Origin: CAYPKW01 sp964411425
Lineage (GTDB): Bacteria; Pseudomonadota; Alphaproteobacteria; Dongiales; Dongiaceae
Length of the DNA stretch: 64,000 bases
NCBI GenBank assembly: GCA_964411425.1
Contig: CAYPKW010000007.1
Coordinates: 6,533 to 70,532, forward strand
Direction of reading: 5' to 3'
Positions within the stretch are counted from its first letter, which is position 1; every line of letters starts with the position of its first letter. Positions 1-8,832 of the stretch are shown here, piece by piece. A program made the translations under genes and the position numbers. A model generated the notes under the pieces. It did no database searches, was not told the origin of the DNA, and saw only the letters and a program-made list of their open reading frames with translations.

Positions 1-2237
1 TCGCCGACGAATGGCTCGGGATCAAGCCCGGCACCGACGGCCTGTTCGTCTTCGCCCTCATTCACGAGCTGCTGCGGGCCGACAAGGTCGACCTGCCGTT
101 TCTGGTCCGCTACACCAACGCGCCATGGCTGGTGGTGCAGGACCCTGGCGGCGCTAACGATGGCCTGATCGCTCGCGACGATCGCGGCCGGCCGCTGTGC
201 TGGGACGGGCCGAGCAATGCGCCGGCCAACGCGCTGTCGCCCGACGTCAAACCGGTGTTGGTCGGAAGCTTCCGGCTGCCCGACGGCAGCCGCTGCGTGC
301 CGGTGTTCCAGCTCATGGCGGCGCGCTATCTCGACCCGCGCTACGGCCCCGATGCCGCGGCGACGGAAACCGGGGTCGGCGCGGATACCATTCGGCGCAT
401 CGCCGCGGAACTGGCGCACGCCGCCTTCGAGCAGGAAATCACGCTCGACATACCGTGGACCGACTGGGCCGGCCGGCGCCACGACAAGGTCGTCGGCCGC
501 CCGGTGAGCATGCACGCGATGCGGGGCATCGCGGCCCATTCCAACGGATTCCACACCTGTCGGGCGATCCACCTGCTGCAAATGCTGCTCGGCAGCATCG
601 ACTGTCCCGGCGGCTTCCGCTTCAAGCCGCCCTACCCGCGTCCCATTCCGCCGCGCCAGCGCCCCGTTGGACGCGCGCACGAGATCATCCCGGGCCATCC
701 CCTGCCGGGGGCGCCGCTGGGCTACCCGAACGGCCCGGAGCAATTGCTGGTGGAGGCGGACGGGCGCGCCCGGCGCATCGACAAGGCGTACTCCTGGGAG
801 GCGCCGCTCGCCGCGCACGGCCTCATGCACATGGTCATCGCCAACGCCTGGAAGGGCGATCCCTACCCGATCGACACCCTGTTCCTCTACATGTCGAACA
901 TGGCCTGGAACTCGACCATGAACACGGGCGGGACGATCGAGAAGCTGACCGATTGGGACAGCGCCGCCGGCAATTACAAGATCCCGCACGTCGTCTGCGT
1001 CGACGCCTATTACTCCGAGATCGTGCCATACGCCGACGTGGTGCTGCCGGACACCACCTATCTCGAACGGTACGAGTGCATCTCGTTGCTCGACCGGCCG
1101 ATCGGCGATGCCGACGGGCCGGCCGACGCCATTCGCCAGCCCGTGGTGGCACCCGACCGCGACGTGCGGCCGTTCCAGGACGCGCTACTCGAGCTGGGCG
1201 CCCGGCTCGGGCTGCAAGGCATGGTGAACGAGTGGGGTGATGCCAAGTTTCCCGGCGGCTACGCCGACTTCATCGTGCGCCACGAGTACAGGCCCGGCGT
1301 CGGCTCGCTCGCCGGCTGGCGCGGCATCATGGGCGAGAAGACCGGCAAGGGAACGCCGAACCCGCGCCAGCTCGACAAGTATATAAAGAACGGCTGCTTC
1401 TGGCGCCACGAACTGCCCGACGACCACAAGTTTCTGAAGCACGCGAACCGCGCCTATCTGGACTGGGCGACCGCCATGGGCTTTCTCGACCGCCCCGAGC
1501 AGATCGTGCTGCACGTCTACAGCGAGCCGTTGCAGCGCTTCCGCCTGGCCGCCCAGGGTCACGGGCCGATGCAGCCGCCGCCGCAGGACCGCACCCGCAT
1601 CGAGACCTATTTCGATCCGCTGCCGATCTGGTACCGGCCGTTCGAGGAGAGCGCGATCGAGGGCGGCAACTATCCGCTCTATGCGCTCAGCCAGCGGCCG
1701 ATGGCGATGTACCATTCATGGGGCTCGCAGAACGCCTGGCTGCGCCAGATCCACTCCAGCAACCGGCTGTTCATCAACACGCGCACCGGCCAGTGGCTGG
1801 GCCTGGCGGACGAAGATTGGGTGTGGGTGACCAGCCATCACGCCCGCATCAAGGCGCAAGTGAAGCTGATGGAGGGCGTCAACAAGGACACCGTGTGGAC
1901 GTGGAATGCCATCGGCAAGCGGGCCGGCGCCTGGAATCTCTCGCCCGACGCGCCGGAGGCCAAGCGCGGGTTCATTCTCAATCATCTCGTATCGGAGTTG
2001 CTGCCCGAGCGGAACGGTTACCGTTACCCCAACGCCGACCCGGTGACCGGCCAAGCCGCGTGGTACGACTTGAGGGTGCGCCTCGAAAAGTGCGCCCCGG
2101 TGGAGGCGGGTGAGACCGCGCCACAACTGCCGCCGACGACGCGGCCGGCGAGCCTTGCCCCGGCGCCGAAGCTGCTGCGCTACGGGGCGGCGTTCCGCGG
2201 CCGGCGAGGCGACGATTATCCCAAGCCGGCGCAGTAA
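1..2237 (+). CDS. soeA: Molybdopterin oxidoreductase catalytic subunit, SoeA-like (5' partial)
   Basis: The reading frame is open from base 3 and has no start inside the window, so about 744 C-terminal residues are present. The family usually has 900-1000, so the N-terminal [4Fe-4S] cysteine motif lies off the left edge. Visible hallmarks of the DMSO-reductase superfamily include the stretch from YADVVLPDTTYLER (a typical end of the third cofactor-binding domain) and a C-terminal molybdopterin dinucleotide-binding domain beginning near SQRPMAMYHSWGSQNAWL. It is followed with a 1-base overlap by a four-cluster ferredoxin subunit and then an NrfD/DmsC-type anchor. In the family this three-subunit arrangement is a membrane quinone-linked enzyme. 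The anchor and ferredoxin resemble SoeC and SoeB, which oxidise sulfite to sulfate in the cytoplasm. The sulfite substrate is an inference; polysulfide or another oxyanion is possible. Confidence 0.75.
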   Translation, partial: ADEWLGIKPGTDGLFVFALIHELLRADKVDLPFLVRYTNAPWLVVQDPGGANDGLIARDDRGRPLCWDGPSNAPANALSPDVKPVLVGSFRLPDGSRCVPVFQLMAARYLDPRYGPDAAATETGVGADTIRRIAAELAHAAFEQEITLDIPWTDWAGRRHDKVVGRPVSMHAMRGIAAHSNGFHTCRAIHLLQMLLGSIDCPGGFRFKPPYPRPIPPRQRPVGRAHEIIPGHPLPGAPLGYPNGPEQLLVEADGRARRIDKAYSWEAPLAAHGLMHMVIANAWKGDPYPIDTLFLYMSNMAWNSTMNTGGTIEKLTDWDSAAGNYKIPHVVCVDAYYSEIVPYADVVLPDTTYLERYECISLLDRPIGDADGPADAIRQPVVAPDRDVRPFQDALLELGARLGLQGMVNEWGDAKFPGGYADFIVRHEYRPGVGSLAGWRGIMGEKTGKGTPNPRQLDKYIKNGCFWRHELPDDHKFLKHANRAYLDWATAMGFLDRPEQIVLHVYSEPLQRFRLAAQGHGPMQPPPQDRTRIETYFDPLPIWYRPFEESAIEGGNYPLYALSQRPMAMYHSWGSQNAWLRQIHSSNRLFINTRTGQWLGLADEDWVWVTSHHARIKAQVKLMEGVNKDTVWTWNAIGKRAGAWNLSPDAPEAKRGFILNHLVSELLPERNGYRYPNADPVTGQAAWYDLRVRLEKCAPVEAGETAPQLPPTTRPASLAPAPKLLRYGAAFRGRRGDDYPKPAQ

Positions 2238-2995
2238 TGACCAGCCTGCCCAGCCATACCGAGAAGCGCCTCGGGCTCGTCATCGACCTCGATATTTGCG
2301 TCGGCTGCCACGCCTGCGCCGTCAACTGCAAGCAATGGAACAGCGGCGGCCACATGGCGCCGCTGACCGATGAGGATCCGTATGGCCCGGAGCCGCTCGG
2401 GGTGTGGTTCAATCGCGTGCACAGCTTCGAGGTTGGCGACGGCGAAAACAGCCGCACCGTGCACTTTCCGCGATCCTGTCTGCACTGCGATGAACCCGCC
2501 TGCGTCGAGGTCTGTCCGACCGGCGCCTCGTTCAAGCGGGCCAAGGACGGCATCGTGCTGGTCAACGAGGACCTGTGCATCGGCTGCAAGCTGTGCTCCT
2601 GGGCCTGCCCTTACGGGGCGCGCGAGTACGACTACGTCACCGCCACCATGAAGAAGTGCACGTTGTGCATCGACCGCATCTACAACGAGAACCTGGAGGA
2701 GGTGGACCGCGTGCCGGCCTGCGTCAGCACCTGCCCGGTCGGCGCACGCCATTTCGGCGACTTGGGCGACCCGAAGTCGGCGGTTTCGCAGTTGGTGCGG
2801 GAGCGCGGCGGCTTCGATCTCATGCCCGAGATGGGCTACAAGCCGGTCAACAAGTACCTGCCGCCGCGCCCGCGGCAAATCAAGCCGGGCGACACCGGCG
2901 CGCCCAAGGCACTGGAGCCGCTGGCGCCGGCAACCGACGGCGCCGAGGGCGCGAGCCGGTTGCTGCGCTGGGCCGATCGCGTGCTGTCGCGTTGA
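2237..2995 (+). CDS. soeB: Four-cluster [4Fe-4S] electron transfer subunit, SoeB-like
   Basis: A 252-residue protein with four cysteine groups: CVGCHACAVNC near residue 20, CLHCDEPACVEVC near 85, CIGCKLCSWAC near 115 and CTLC/CVSTC at about 140-165. This is the DmsB/PhsB/SoeB pattern of four cubane clusters, which carry electrons between the molybdenum subunit and the membrane anchor. The ATG overlaps the TAA of the upstream gene by one base, so translational coupling is likely. No Tat signal is visible, which fits a cytoplasmic-facing complex such as SoeABC. The family call is secure; the sulfite assignment is inferred from resemblance and operon order. Confidence 0.8.
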   Translation: MTSLPSHTEKRLGLVIDLDICVGCHACAVNCKQWNSGGHMAPLTDEDPYGPEPLGVWFNRVHSFEVGDGENSRTVHFPRSCLHCDEPACVEVCPTGASFKRAKDGIVLVNEDLCIGCKLCSWACPYGAREYDYVTATMKKCTLCIDRIYNENLEEVDRVPACVSTCPVGARHFGDLGDPKSAVSQLVRERGGFDLMPEMGYKPVNKYLPPRPRQIKPGDTGAPKALEPLAPATDGAEGASRLLRWADRVLSR

Positions 2996-3002
2996 TCGAC
3001 GA

Positions 3003-3956
3003 ATGCATCCGGCGCTTTCGGTCATTTTCTTCACCACGCTCACCGGCGCCGGCTACGGGCTGTTGGCGCCGCTCTGCGCGCTGGCGGCCACGGGCGTGCT
3101 GCCGGCCGAGCGCTCGCTCGGCATCGCGGGATTCCTCGTCGCCTTCGCCGCGATCACCGCGGGGCTGCTGACCTCGACCTACCATCTCGGCCACCCAGGA
3201 CGCGCCTGGCGCGCCTTCTCGCAGTGGCGCTCGTCCTGGCTGTCGCGCGAAGGAGTGCTGGCGGTGCTGACCTATCTTCCCGCCGGCTGGTTCGCCAAGG
3301 GTTGGGTATGGGACGGCGCCGCGCTCGCCGACGAGCCGTGGCGCTACTTCGGGCTGGCCGCGGCGGCGCTTGCCGTCCTCACCGTCGCCGCCACGGCGAT
3401 GATCTACGTCGCGCTCAAGCCGGTGCCGCATTGGCGCAATCCCTGGGTGCTGCCGGGCTACCTGCTGCTCGGCGCTGCGACCGGCGGGATCGTCCTCGAT
3501 GCGCTGCTCTATCCCTTGGGCCTCGCCGAGCCGCGCATCGTCGGCGCCGTGTTGCTAGCGATGCTTGCCGCCTGGCTCGTGAAGCTCTGCTACTGGCGTT
3601 CGATCGACCGCCGCAAAGCGGTCAGCACGGCGGAGAGCGCCACCGGCCTCGGCTCGCTCGGCCCGGTGCGGCTACTCGAGGCGCCGCATGTGGAGGAAAA
3701 CTACGTCATGCGCGAGATGGGCCACCGCATCGCCCGCAAGCACGCCCAGAAACTGCGCCGCCTCGCCCTGCTGGCCGGGATCGCGGTGCCGCTGCCGTTG
3801 ACGGTCGCGTCCCTCGTGCTGCCATACTGGGCGGCGACGGCGACGGCGGTGCTCGCGGTCCCGGCCGCCATCCTCGGCGTGCTGATCGAGCGCTGGCTGT
3901 TCTTCGCCGAGGCGCAGCACGTCGTGACGCTGTATTACGGGGCGCAACGGGTCTGA
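3003..3956 (+). CDS. soeC: DmsC/NrfD-type membrane anchor subunit, SoeC-like
   Basis: A 317-residue, strongly hydrophobic protein with about eight predicted membrane helices. It begins MHPALSVIFFTTLTGAGYG, which is characteristic of DmsC-family quinone-binding anchors. The ATG lies 7 bases after the ferredoxin-subunit stop. In this family the protein holds the catalytic and iron-sulfur subunits on the membrane and exchanges electrons with the quinone pool. It completes a soeABC-like operon. A charged cytoplasmic segment around residues 200-245 (before REMGHRIARKHAQKLRR) separates the N-terminal helices from the C-terminal pair. Confidence 0.75.
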   Translation: MHPALSVIFFTTLTGAGYGLLAPLCALAATGVLPAERSLGIAGFLVAFAAITAGLLTSTYHLGHPGRAWRAFSQWRSSWLSREGVLAVLTYLPAGWFAKGWVWDGAALADEPWRYFGLAAAALAVLTVAATAMIYVALKPVPHWRNPWVLPGYLLLGAATGGIVLDALLYPLGLAEPRIVGAVLLAMLAAWLVKLCYWRSIDRRKAVSTAESATGLGSLGPVRLLEAPHVEENYVMREMGHRIARKHAQKLRRLALLAGIAVPLPLTVASLVLPYWAATATAVLAVPAAILGVLIERWLFFAEAQHVVTLYYGAQRV

Positions 3957-4009
3957 CGGCACGCCGGCGACGCGGCGTTCGGCCGGAGGCAAGCTTTGGG
4001 GGAACCTGC

Positions 4010-6025
4010 ATGAAGATCGTCGAGCAGTTTCCGCGCCGTGTGCGCGAGATCGAGAACGCGTGGATCCCGCTGTCGGACGGCGTGCGGCTGGCCGCGCGCA
4101 TCTGGCTGCCGGAGGACGCCGAGCGAAACCCGGTGCCGGCGATCCTCGAATACCTGCCCTACCGCAAGCGCGACGGGACAGCCGAGCGCGACCACCTGAC
4201 CCATCCCTACTTCGCCGGCCACGGCTACGCCGGCGTCAGGGTCGACATGCGCGGCAGCGGCGAATCGGACGGCCTGCTGTGGGACGAGTACCTGAAAGAG
4301 GAGCATGACGATTGCTTGGAGGTGATGTCTTGGCTCGCCAAGCAGCCCTGGTGCACCGGCGCCATCGGCATGATCGGCATCTCGTGGGGCGGGTTCAACG
4401 GGCTCCAGGTGGCGGCCCGCCGGCCGCCGCAACTGAAGGCGGTGGTGAGCCTCTGCTCCACCGTCGACCGCTATGCCGACGACATCCACTACATGGGAGG
4501 ATCCCTGCTCAACGACAACCTCGCCTGGGCCTCCACCATGTTCGCCTACCAGTCGCGGCCGCCCGACCCTGCGCTGGTGGGCGAGCGCTGGCGGGACATG
4601 TGGGTGACCCGCCTCGAGAACGAGCCGCTGATGATCGACAACTGGCTCCGCCACCAGCGCCGCGACGCCTTCTGGAAACACGGCTCGGTATGCGAGAACT
4701 ACGCCGACATCCTGTGCCCGGTCTACGCGGTCGGCGGCTGGGCCGACGCTTACTCGAACGCGGTGCCCGCCCTGCTGGCCGGCCTCACCGCGCCGTGCAA
4801 GGGGCTGATCGGGCCGTGGGGCCACAAGTACCCGCACTTCGCCGGCCCAGGCCCTCGCATCGGGTTCCTGCAAGAATGCCTGCGCTGGTGGGACCAGTGG
4901 CTCATGGGAATCGACACCGGGATCATGGACGAGCCGCGATATCGAGTATGGATGCAGGAATCGGCGCCGCCGAAGGCCCATTACGCGGAGCGCCCCGGGC
5001 GCTGGGTGGCGGAGCCATCCTGGCCCAGCGGCAACATCGGCCGGCGCCGGCTATACCTCAACCCCGGCCGCCTGGACGACGCGCCGGCGCCCGAGCAGCG
5101 GCTCGACAACCGCTCGCCCGAGGACACCGGACTTACGTGCGGCGCCTGGTGCAGCTTCGGCCTCGGCCCCGACATGGCGGTCGACCAGCGCCCGGACGAC
5201 GCCAGGTCGCTCGCCTTCGACAGCGCGCCGCTGGACAAGCGCCTCGAGATCCTCGGCGCCCCGGTCGTGGCGCTGGAGCTTGCCGTCGATCGACCCAACG
5301 CATTCGTAGTCGTGCGCCTTAATGAGGTGCAGCCCGATGGCGCCTCCACTCGCATCACCTACGGGGTCCTCAACCTCACGCACCAAAAGAGCCACGAGCG
5401 GCCCGAGCCGGTCGTGCCGGGCGAGCGCATGCGGATCGACGTGAAGCTCAACGACATCGCGCACGCGTTCCCACCGGGCGCCAGGCTGCGCGTCGCCGTG
5501 TCCACGGCGTATTGGCCGCTCGTCTGGCCGTCGCCCGAGCCGGTCCGGCTTAGCCTCTATACCGGCGCCGGCCATCTCGACCTACCGGTGCGCGAGCCGC
5601 GCCCCGAGGACGAGGGGCTGCTGCGCTTCCCGGAGTCGGAGGCGGCGACGCCCCTCGGGCGAACATTCCACACGCCGGGCGAGACGCGGCGCCTGGTCGA
5701 GCGCGAGCTCGGGACCGGCGAGGTCGTGACGCGCGTGATCGAGGATTCCGGCCGTTATACCATCGACCACGTCGGCCTCGACTACCGGATCGCGCAGGAG
5801 GAAGTTTACCGCATCAAGGAACACGATCCGCTGAGCGCCCGCGTGGACATCGCCTATACGGTGGAGATCGGGCGCGGGGCCTGGCGCACGCGGACCGAAA
5901 CGCGCACCGCGATGCGCGCCAGCAGGACCGAGTTCCTGATCGACGCCCGGCTCGACGCTTACGAGGGCGACACGCGCCTCGTCACCCGCAACTGGAGCCG
6001 TAGCATCCCGCGCGACCTGGTATAA
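4010..6025 (+). CDS. CocE/NonD family alpha/beta hydrolase (peptidase S15-like)
   Basis: A 671-residue hydrolase. The start at 4010 is chosen because a GGGGGAA stretch sits just upstream and homology begins at once (VPLSDGVRLAARIWLP-type strand); the frame is open further upstream but there overlaps soeC. The nucleophile elbow GISWGG places the catalytic Ser near residue 125, Asp in GGWADAYSN near 246, and His in GPWGHKYPH near 272-276. The C-terminal half carries the X-Pro dipeptidyl-peptidase jelly-roll domain (LDKRLEILGAPVV onward) and then about 130 further residues. Known relatives act on acyl-peptide, ester or amide bonds, including cocaine esterase and glutaryl-7-ACA acylase. It lies 23 bases before a peptide-type ABC permease gene, so processing of an imported peptide or amide is a reasonable inference. 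There is no signal peptide, so it is probably cytoplasmic. Confidence 0.85.
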   Translation: MKIVEQFPRRVREIENAWIPLSDGVRLAARIWLPEDAERNPVPAILEYLPYRKRDGTAERDHLTHPYFAGHGYAGVRVDMRGSGESDGLLWDEYLKEEHDDCLEVMSWLAKQPWCTGAIGMIGISWGGFNGLQVAARRPPQLKAVVSLCSTVDRYADDIHYMGGSLLNDNLAWASTMFAYQSRPPDPALVGERWRDMWVTRLENEPLMIDNWLRHQRRDAFWKHGSVCENYADILCPVYAVGGWADAYSNAVPALLAGLTAPCKGLIGPWGHKYPHFAGPGPRIGFLQECLRWWDQWLMGIDTGIMDEPRYRVWMQESAPPKAHYAERPGRWVAEPSWPSGNIGRRRLYLNPGRLDDAPAPEQRLDNRSPEDTGLTCGAWCSFGLGPDMAVDQRPDDARSLAFDSAPLDKRLEILGAPVVALELAVDRPNAFVVVRLNEVQPDGASTRITYGVLNLTHQKSHERPEPVVPGERMRIDVKLNDIAHAFPPGARLRVAVSTAYWPLVWPSPEPVRLSLYTGAGHLDLPVREPRPEDEGLLRFPESEAATPLGRTFHTPGETRRLVERELGTGEVVTRVIEDSGRYTIDHVGLDYRIAQEEVYRIKEHDPLSARVDIAYTVEIGRGAWRTRTETRTAMRASRTEFLIDARLDAYEGDTRLVTRNWSRSIPRDLV

Positions 6026-6048
6026 TCGCCGGCGAGGAGCCGGCCACG

Positions 6049-6993
6049 ATGTTGTACTACACCGTCCAGCGCATCGGCCTCGCGGTGGTGATCTGCGCCA
6101 TCGCCATGACCATCCTGTTCAGCCTGGTCTACGCCATCCCCGGCGACCCGGCCAGCATTGCGCTGGGCCCGCGAGCGACGCCCGAGATGAAGGAGGCCTT
6201 GCGCGTGCGCATGGGGCTCGACCAGCCGCTGCCGGTCCAGCTCGTGCGTTTCTTCGCCAACGTCGTGGAGGGCGACCTCGGCTACGACGTGTGGACCAAG
6301 CGCGCGGTCACCACCATCGTCATGGAATCGCTGCCCTACACGCTGGCGCTGGCGCTCGTCGGGCTCGGCTGGGCGGTGCTGCTCGGCATCCCGCTCGGCT
6401 GCTACTCCGCGCTCTATCGCAACACGCTCGCCGACAAGATCGCCGGCGTCATCTCGGTCAGCGCCATCTCGATGCCCTCGTTCCTGGTGGCGGTCTATAG
6501 CCTGCTGTTGTTCGCCGTCACCCTCCACTGGTTCCCGGCCCTGGGCGCGGGCGAGCGCGGCGATCTGGCCGACCAGCTCCATCACCTGGTGCTGCCGGCG
6601 TTCGCCATAGGACTGGGCTGGGTCGGCTACCTTGCGCGCCTGGTGCGCGCCTCGATGCTGGAAGTCATGGGCGAAAACCACGTGCGCACGGCGCGCGCCT
6701 TCGGGCTGCCCGAGCGCATGGTGGTGCTCCACTACGCGCTGCGGCTTGCCATTCTGCCGACCGTGACGCTGCTCGGTATCGCGGTGGGAAGCCTGCTGTC
6801 CGGCGCCGTGTTCGCCGAGCTGGTGTTCAACCGTCCCGGCATCGGACTGCTGGTCTACAACGCCGCCTCGACGCGCAACTATCCCGTGGTCATGGGCACG
6901 GTGCTGGTGACGGTGTTCGTCTTCGTCTCCTGCCAGCTCGTCGCCGACCTGCTGGTCGCCTTGTTGGACCCCCGTGTCCGCCGCAGCCTCTGA
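6049..6993 (+). CDS. dppB: Peptide-type ABC transporter permease, DppB family
   Basis: A 314-residue inner-membrane permease starting MLYYTVQRIGLAVVI, with the usual N-terminal helix, a periplasmic loop and about five more helices. The BPD_transp_1 EAA loop is visible as HVRTARAFGLPERMVVLHYALR around residue 205-225 (split by convention at ARAFG). It forms the membrane channel with the next gene. The ATG is 23 bases after the hydrolase stop, preceded by a GAGGAG ribosome-binding site. The next gene starts 20 bases before this one ends. Substrate class (oligopeptide, dipeptide or nickel) cannot be read from the sequence. Confidence 0.9.
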   Translation: MLYYTVQRIGLAVVICAIAMTILFSLVYAIPGDPASIALGPRATPEMKEALRVRMGLDQPLPVQLVRFFANVVEGDLGYDVWTKRAVTTIVMESLPYTLALALVGLGWAVLLGIPLGCYSALYRNTLADKIAGVISVSAISMPSFLVAVYSLLLFAVTLHWFPALGAGERGDLADQLHHLVLPAFAIGLGWVGYLARLVRASMLEVMGENHVRTARAFGLPERMVVLHYALRLAILPTVTLLGIAVGSLLSGAVFAELVFNRPGIGLLVYNAASTRNYPVVMGTVLVTVFVFVSCQLVADLLVALLDPRVRRSL

Positions 6994-7861
6994 CCTCGCC
7001 GGCGCCAGGGCGACCGCTCCCCGGGCGCTCGGCATCCTGCGCCGCATCGCGCGGGACCCGATGGGGCTGCTTGGGCTGCTGCTGGTGACGCTCTTGGTCG
7101 TCACCGGCCTGTTCGCCGACCTGCTGGCGCCACACGACCCGATCAAGATCGCGGTCGCCGAACGCCTGGCCGATCCCAGCCTGACGCACCCGCTGGGCAC
7201 CGACCAGCTCGGCCGCGACGTGCTGAGCCGGGTCATCAAGGGCAGCCAGATCGCGCTCGTCGTCTCCGTGTCGGCGATCGCCATCGCGCTCGTCTTCGGC
7301 ATCACGCTGGGTCTCTTGGCCGGCTATGGGCCGCGCTGGCTCGACAACGTTCTGGTGCTGCTGTTCGACGCGGTCTATTCGTTCCCCACCATCATGCTGG
7401 CGCTCGCACTCATCACGCTCGTCGGCCCCAGCCTCGGCGCCGTCGTGCTCGTAGTGGTGGTCGGCAGCATTCCCGTCTACGCCCGTCTCATCCGCACCCA
7501 GACGCTCGCCGTCAAGACCTCGGAGTACGTGTTGGCGGAGCGATCGCTCGGCGCCGGGCAGGGCCGCATCCTCGTACGCCACATCCTGCCCAACGTGGTG
7601 GGGCCGCTGCTGATCATCGCCAGCATGGACGTGCCGGTGGTGATCACCATCGAGGCGGGGCTTAGCTTCCTCGGCATGGGCGTGCGCCCGCCGGCGCCGA
7701 GCTGGGGGCGCATACTAAACGAGGGTTATTCCTTCATTCGCGAGACGCCGTGGATCGTGGTCGGCGGCGGCCTGCCGCTGATCGCGACCACGCTCGGTTT
7801 CACCTTCCTGGGCGAGGCGCTGCGCGACCAGCTCGACCCCAAGCTGCGCAGGGCCATCTGA
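6974..7861 (+). CDS. dppC: Peptide-type ABC transporter permease, DppC family
   Basis: A 295-residue permease beginning with GTG inside the last codons of dppB. It shows the OppC-type N-terminal helix (GLLGLLLVTLLVVTGLFADLL), the conserved HPLGTDQLGRDVLSR segment at about residues 74-88, and an EAA loop around ERSLGAGQGRILVRH near residue 185-200. It pairs with the upstream permease. Its TGA overlaps the ATG of the following ATPase gene (ATGA), which indicates translational coupling in one operon. Confidence 0.9.
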   Translation: MSAAASDLAGARATAPRALGILRRIARDPMGLLGLLLVTLLVVTGLFADLLAPHDPIKIAVAERLADPSLTHPLGTDQLGRDVLSRVIKGSQIALVVSVSAIAIALVFGITLGLLAGYGPRWLDNVLVLLFDAVYSFPTIMLALALITLVGPSLGAVVLVVVVGSIPVYARLIRTQTLAVKTSEYVLAERSLGAGQGRILVRHILPNVVGPLLIIASMDVPVVITIEAGLSFLGMGVRPPAPSWGRILNEGYSFIRETPWIVVGGGLPLIATTLGFTFLGEALRDQLDPKLRRAI

Positions 7862-8832
7862 TGGCCGATCCCGTCCTTGCCATCCGCGACCTCAGCATCG
7901 ACTTTCTGACCGCGCGCGGGCGCGTGCACGCGCTGCGCGGGGTCAGCCTCGAGGTGCCGCGCGGCGCCATCGTGGGCGTGGTGGGCGAGAGCGGCGCCGG
8001 CAAGACGACGATGCTCTTGGCGGCCATGCGCCTGCTGGCCGCCAACGCTGAGGTTCGCGGCGGGGCGGTGCTGCTGGACGGCCGCGACGTGCTGAGGATG
8101 ACCCAGGCCGAGCTGCGCGAGGTGCGCGGGCGCAAGGTGTCGATGGTGTTCCAGGACCCGATGAGCTCGCTCAACCCCGTGCTGCCGGTCGGCGCGCAGA
8201 TGGTCGACATCCAATACCGCGACCGCGCCGCCGGCGCGGGCGAGAAGCGGCGTCGGGCGGCCGAGATGCTGCGCCGGGTAGGCATTCCGGACGCCTTGGA
8301 GCGCCTCGGCAACTACCCGCACGAGTTCAGCGGCGGCATGCGCCAGCGCGTCGCCATCGCCATGGCGCTGCTGAGCAACCCCGACCTGTTGATGGCCGAC
8401 GAGCCGACGACCGCGCTCGACGTCACCATGGAGGCGCAGATCATCCACCTGCTGCGCGAGTTGAAGCGCGACTTCCAAGGCTCGATCCTGTTCGTTTCGC
8501 ACAACCTCGGGCTGGTGGCCGAGCTGTGCGACGAGGTGGTGATCCTGTACGCCGGCGCGGTGGTCGAGCGCGGCAGCGTGCGGGACATCTTCCATCGCCC
8601 GCGCCACCCCTATACCGAGGCGCTGCTCGTTTGCGACCCGGCGCGGCTCGCCGTGGCGAGCCGCGAGTTGCCGACCATCCCCGGCGACGTGCCGGACCTG
8701 CTGCACGCGCCCGTCGGCTGCGCCTTCGTCGAGCGCTGCCCCAAGGCGTTCGAGCGCTGCCGGCGCCACTCCCCGGCGCCGGTGTCGTTGAGCCCGACCC
8801 AGAGCGCCGCCTGCCACCTGTTGTCCCAATGA
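7861..8832 (+). CDS. dppD: Peptide-type ABC transporter ATP-binding protein, DppD family
   Basis: A 323-residue ATPase. It has Walker A GESGAGKTT near residue 42, the Q-loop FQDPMSSLNP, the signature FSGGMRQRV near 156 and Walker B LLMADEPTTALD near 176. A C-terminal oligopeptide-transporter domain has the cysteine pair GCAFVERCPKAFERC at about 285-300, typical of OppD/DppD. The start at 7861 is preferred over upstream in-frame codons because it forms an ATGA overlap with dppC and gives the normal N-terminus (AIRDLSIDF). It energises the importer in the cytoplasm. Confidence 0.92.
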   Translation: MADPVLAIRDLSIDFLTARGRVHALRGVSLEVPRGAIVGVVGESGAGKTTMLLAAMRLLAANAEVRGGAVLLDGRDVLRMTQAELREVRGRKVSMVFQDPMSSLNPVLPVGAQMVDIQYRDRAAGAGEKRRRAAEMLRRVGIPDALERLGNYPHEFSGGMRQRVAIAMALLSNPDLLMADEPTTALDVTMEAQIIHLLRELKRDFQGSILFVSHNLGLVAELCDEVVILYAGAVVERGSVRDIFHRPRHPYTEALLVCDPARLAVASRELPTIPGDVPDLLHAPVGCAFVERCPKAFERCRRHSPAPVSLSPTQSAACHLLSQ